This document shows, piece by piece, positions 5,955-6,718 of a stretch of DNA of 6,718 bases (position 1 is the stretch's first letter; each line of letters opens with the position of its first letter). Origin of the DNA: Limnohabitans sp. (GTDB taxonomy: Bacteria; Pseudomonadota; Gammaproteobacteria; Burkholderiales; Burkholderiaceae_C); NCBI GenBank assembly GCA_018883305.1, contig VEQI01000189.1, positions 1-6,718 of the forward strand. Reading direction: 5' to 3'. Under the pieces are notes generated by a model. The model did not search any database. It worked only from the letters and a program-made list of their open reading frames with translations, and was not told the origin of the DNA. The translations under genes were made by a program, and so were the position numbers.

Positions 5955-6718
5955 CCGAGGCTCGCCCGAACAGCCGCGGCCGCCAGACGTCCTGACATGG
6001 CTGCCATCGGCACGCCCGGTCCCGGATGAACGCTCCCCCCCGATAGAAACAGGCCCGGGATCGGGCTGATGGCGCCCGGGCGCGAAAAGATACTCATCCA
6101 TCCGTGTGTCGCCTGTCCATAAAGTGCACCTCCCGTCGCCGGGAATCGACGATGAAAATGTTGGGGTGTGTTGCGCACGTGGTTGAAAGGGGTCAGCTCG
6201 AAATCCAGACCGCATTGCCTGACCGATGACAAGATATGTGACTCGCAGTCAGACAAGGACTGAGCGCTCAGTTCGGTCTGATCGCCTTGCGCAGGCGCAT
6301 TCACCAGACACAGAAGACGCTCTTCGCCCAGGTTGTTCGCCGGGTTGGGGCGGTCTTGTGCGCACAGGTAGACCGTGGGTCGTCGAGGCAACCGGCGGTG
6401 GTGAAAAATATCGGTGAACTCGTGGGCGTAGTCCGGTTGAAAGAACAGGTTGTGCCGATCCAGTCGGAGTCCTCGAGTACGGGTCCGTATGCACCAGGTC
6501 ACGGCCGATAATGACCGGGGCGGGGCGCGTGTCGTGACAGCCTGTTGAGCCGGTTTGCCCAGCAAACCCTGACGCAACGCTGCCACATCGCCATTGAAAA
6601 TCACGCGATCTGCGGGCAGTACCTCTTGGTTTTCCAGCTTCACGCCAGTCACGCGCCCGTGTTGAACCTGAATCTGTTCGCAATGAGCTGCGTATTTGAA
6701 GTGCACCCCCTGTTGTCG
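5900..6718 (-). CDS. crtD: CrtD, hydroxyneurosporene/methoxyneurosporene 3,4-desaturase (C-terminal part)
   Basis: The frame is open to the window edge, so the gene's 5' end, including the FAD-binding GxGxxG motif, lies beyond base 6718. About 272 residues are visible of a protein that usually has about 500. It belongs to the CrtI/CrtD amine-oxidase-like FAD family. Motifs typical of CrtD are VIFNGDVAALRQGLLG, RSLSAVTW, HNLFFQPDYAHEFTDIF and PTVYLCAQDRPNP. The family C-terminal signature is present as FLSGGSVHPGPGVPMAAMSG. The enzyme desaturates the C3-C4 bond of 1-hydroxy-carotenoids, acting after CrtC. The GTG at 6706 is internal and not the start. The frame ends with TGA at 5900, running about 55 nt into the conserved start of crtC. 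The last ~17 residues (after ASLG) look unconserved, which may reflect an indel near the crtD/crtC junction. Confidence 0.92.
   Translation of the reverse strand, partial: RQQGVHFKYAAHCEQIQVQHGRVTGVKLENQEVLPADRVIFNGDVAALRQGLLGKPAQQAVTTRAPPRSLSAVTWCIRTRTRGLRLDRHNLFFQPDYAHEFTDIFHHRRLPRRPTVYLCAQDRPNPANNLGEERLLCLVNAPAQGDQTELSAQSLSDCESHILSSVRQCGLDFELTPFNHVRNTPQHFHRRFPATGGALYGQATHGWMSIFSRPGAISPIPGLFLSGGSVHPGPGVPMAAMSGRLAAAAVRASLGSIRSSPVGAISGGMSTP

Overview
This window is a piece of the photosynthesis gene cluster of a purple bacterium. Protein-level resemblance points to the Betaproteobacteria (Burkholderiales, relatives of Rubrivivax, Rhodoferax or Limnohabitans). The reasons are moderately GC-rich coding DNA, a PuhE tail next to crtI-crtB, LH2 antenna genes followed by pucC, and crtC/crtD in the same block. 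The assignment is made from memory of these families and not from a search. Nothing suggests a plasmid, phage or insertion sequence.

Plus strand (1-2958): the 3' end of puhE (photosynthetic complex assembly), then crtI (phytoene desaturase) and crtB (phytoene synthase). The three reading frames overlap: ATGA at puhE/crtI and 20 nt at crtI/crtB. They therefore read as one translationally coupled unit covering an assembly factor and the first committed carotenoid steps.

Minus strand (6718-2965, transcribed right to left): crtD (5' end beyond the window), crtC, a 147-nt non-coding gap with inverted repeats, pucB and pucA (LH2 beta and alpha), an 11-bp hairpin, pucC (LH2 assembly, MFS family), and a 30-codon gene for a single-span membrane peptide. 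The two units converge with only 6 nt between the crtB and small-gene stop codons.

Together CrtB makes phytoene, CrtI desaturates it, and CrtC and CrtD hydrate and further desaturate the product toward spheroidene- or spirilloxanthin-type carotenoids. PucB and PucA bind that carotenoid with bacteriochlorophyll a in LH2, and PucC and PuhE assist assembly of the pigment complexes.

Points that deserve attention: (1) the 30-residue membrane peptide with an excellent ribosome binding site after pucC, a candidate uncharacterised antenna or photosystem accessory protein; (2) an apparent 1-nt frameshift near the start of pucC; (3) a crtC gene whose conserved N-terminus has no usable start codon nearby; (4) LH2 subunits with substitutions at two known spectral-tuning positions (alpha Tyr44-Leu45, and beta Gln29 where Arg is usual).
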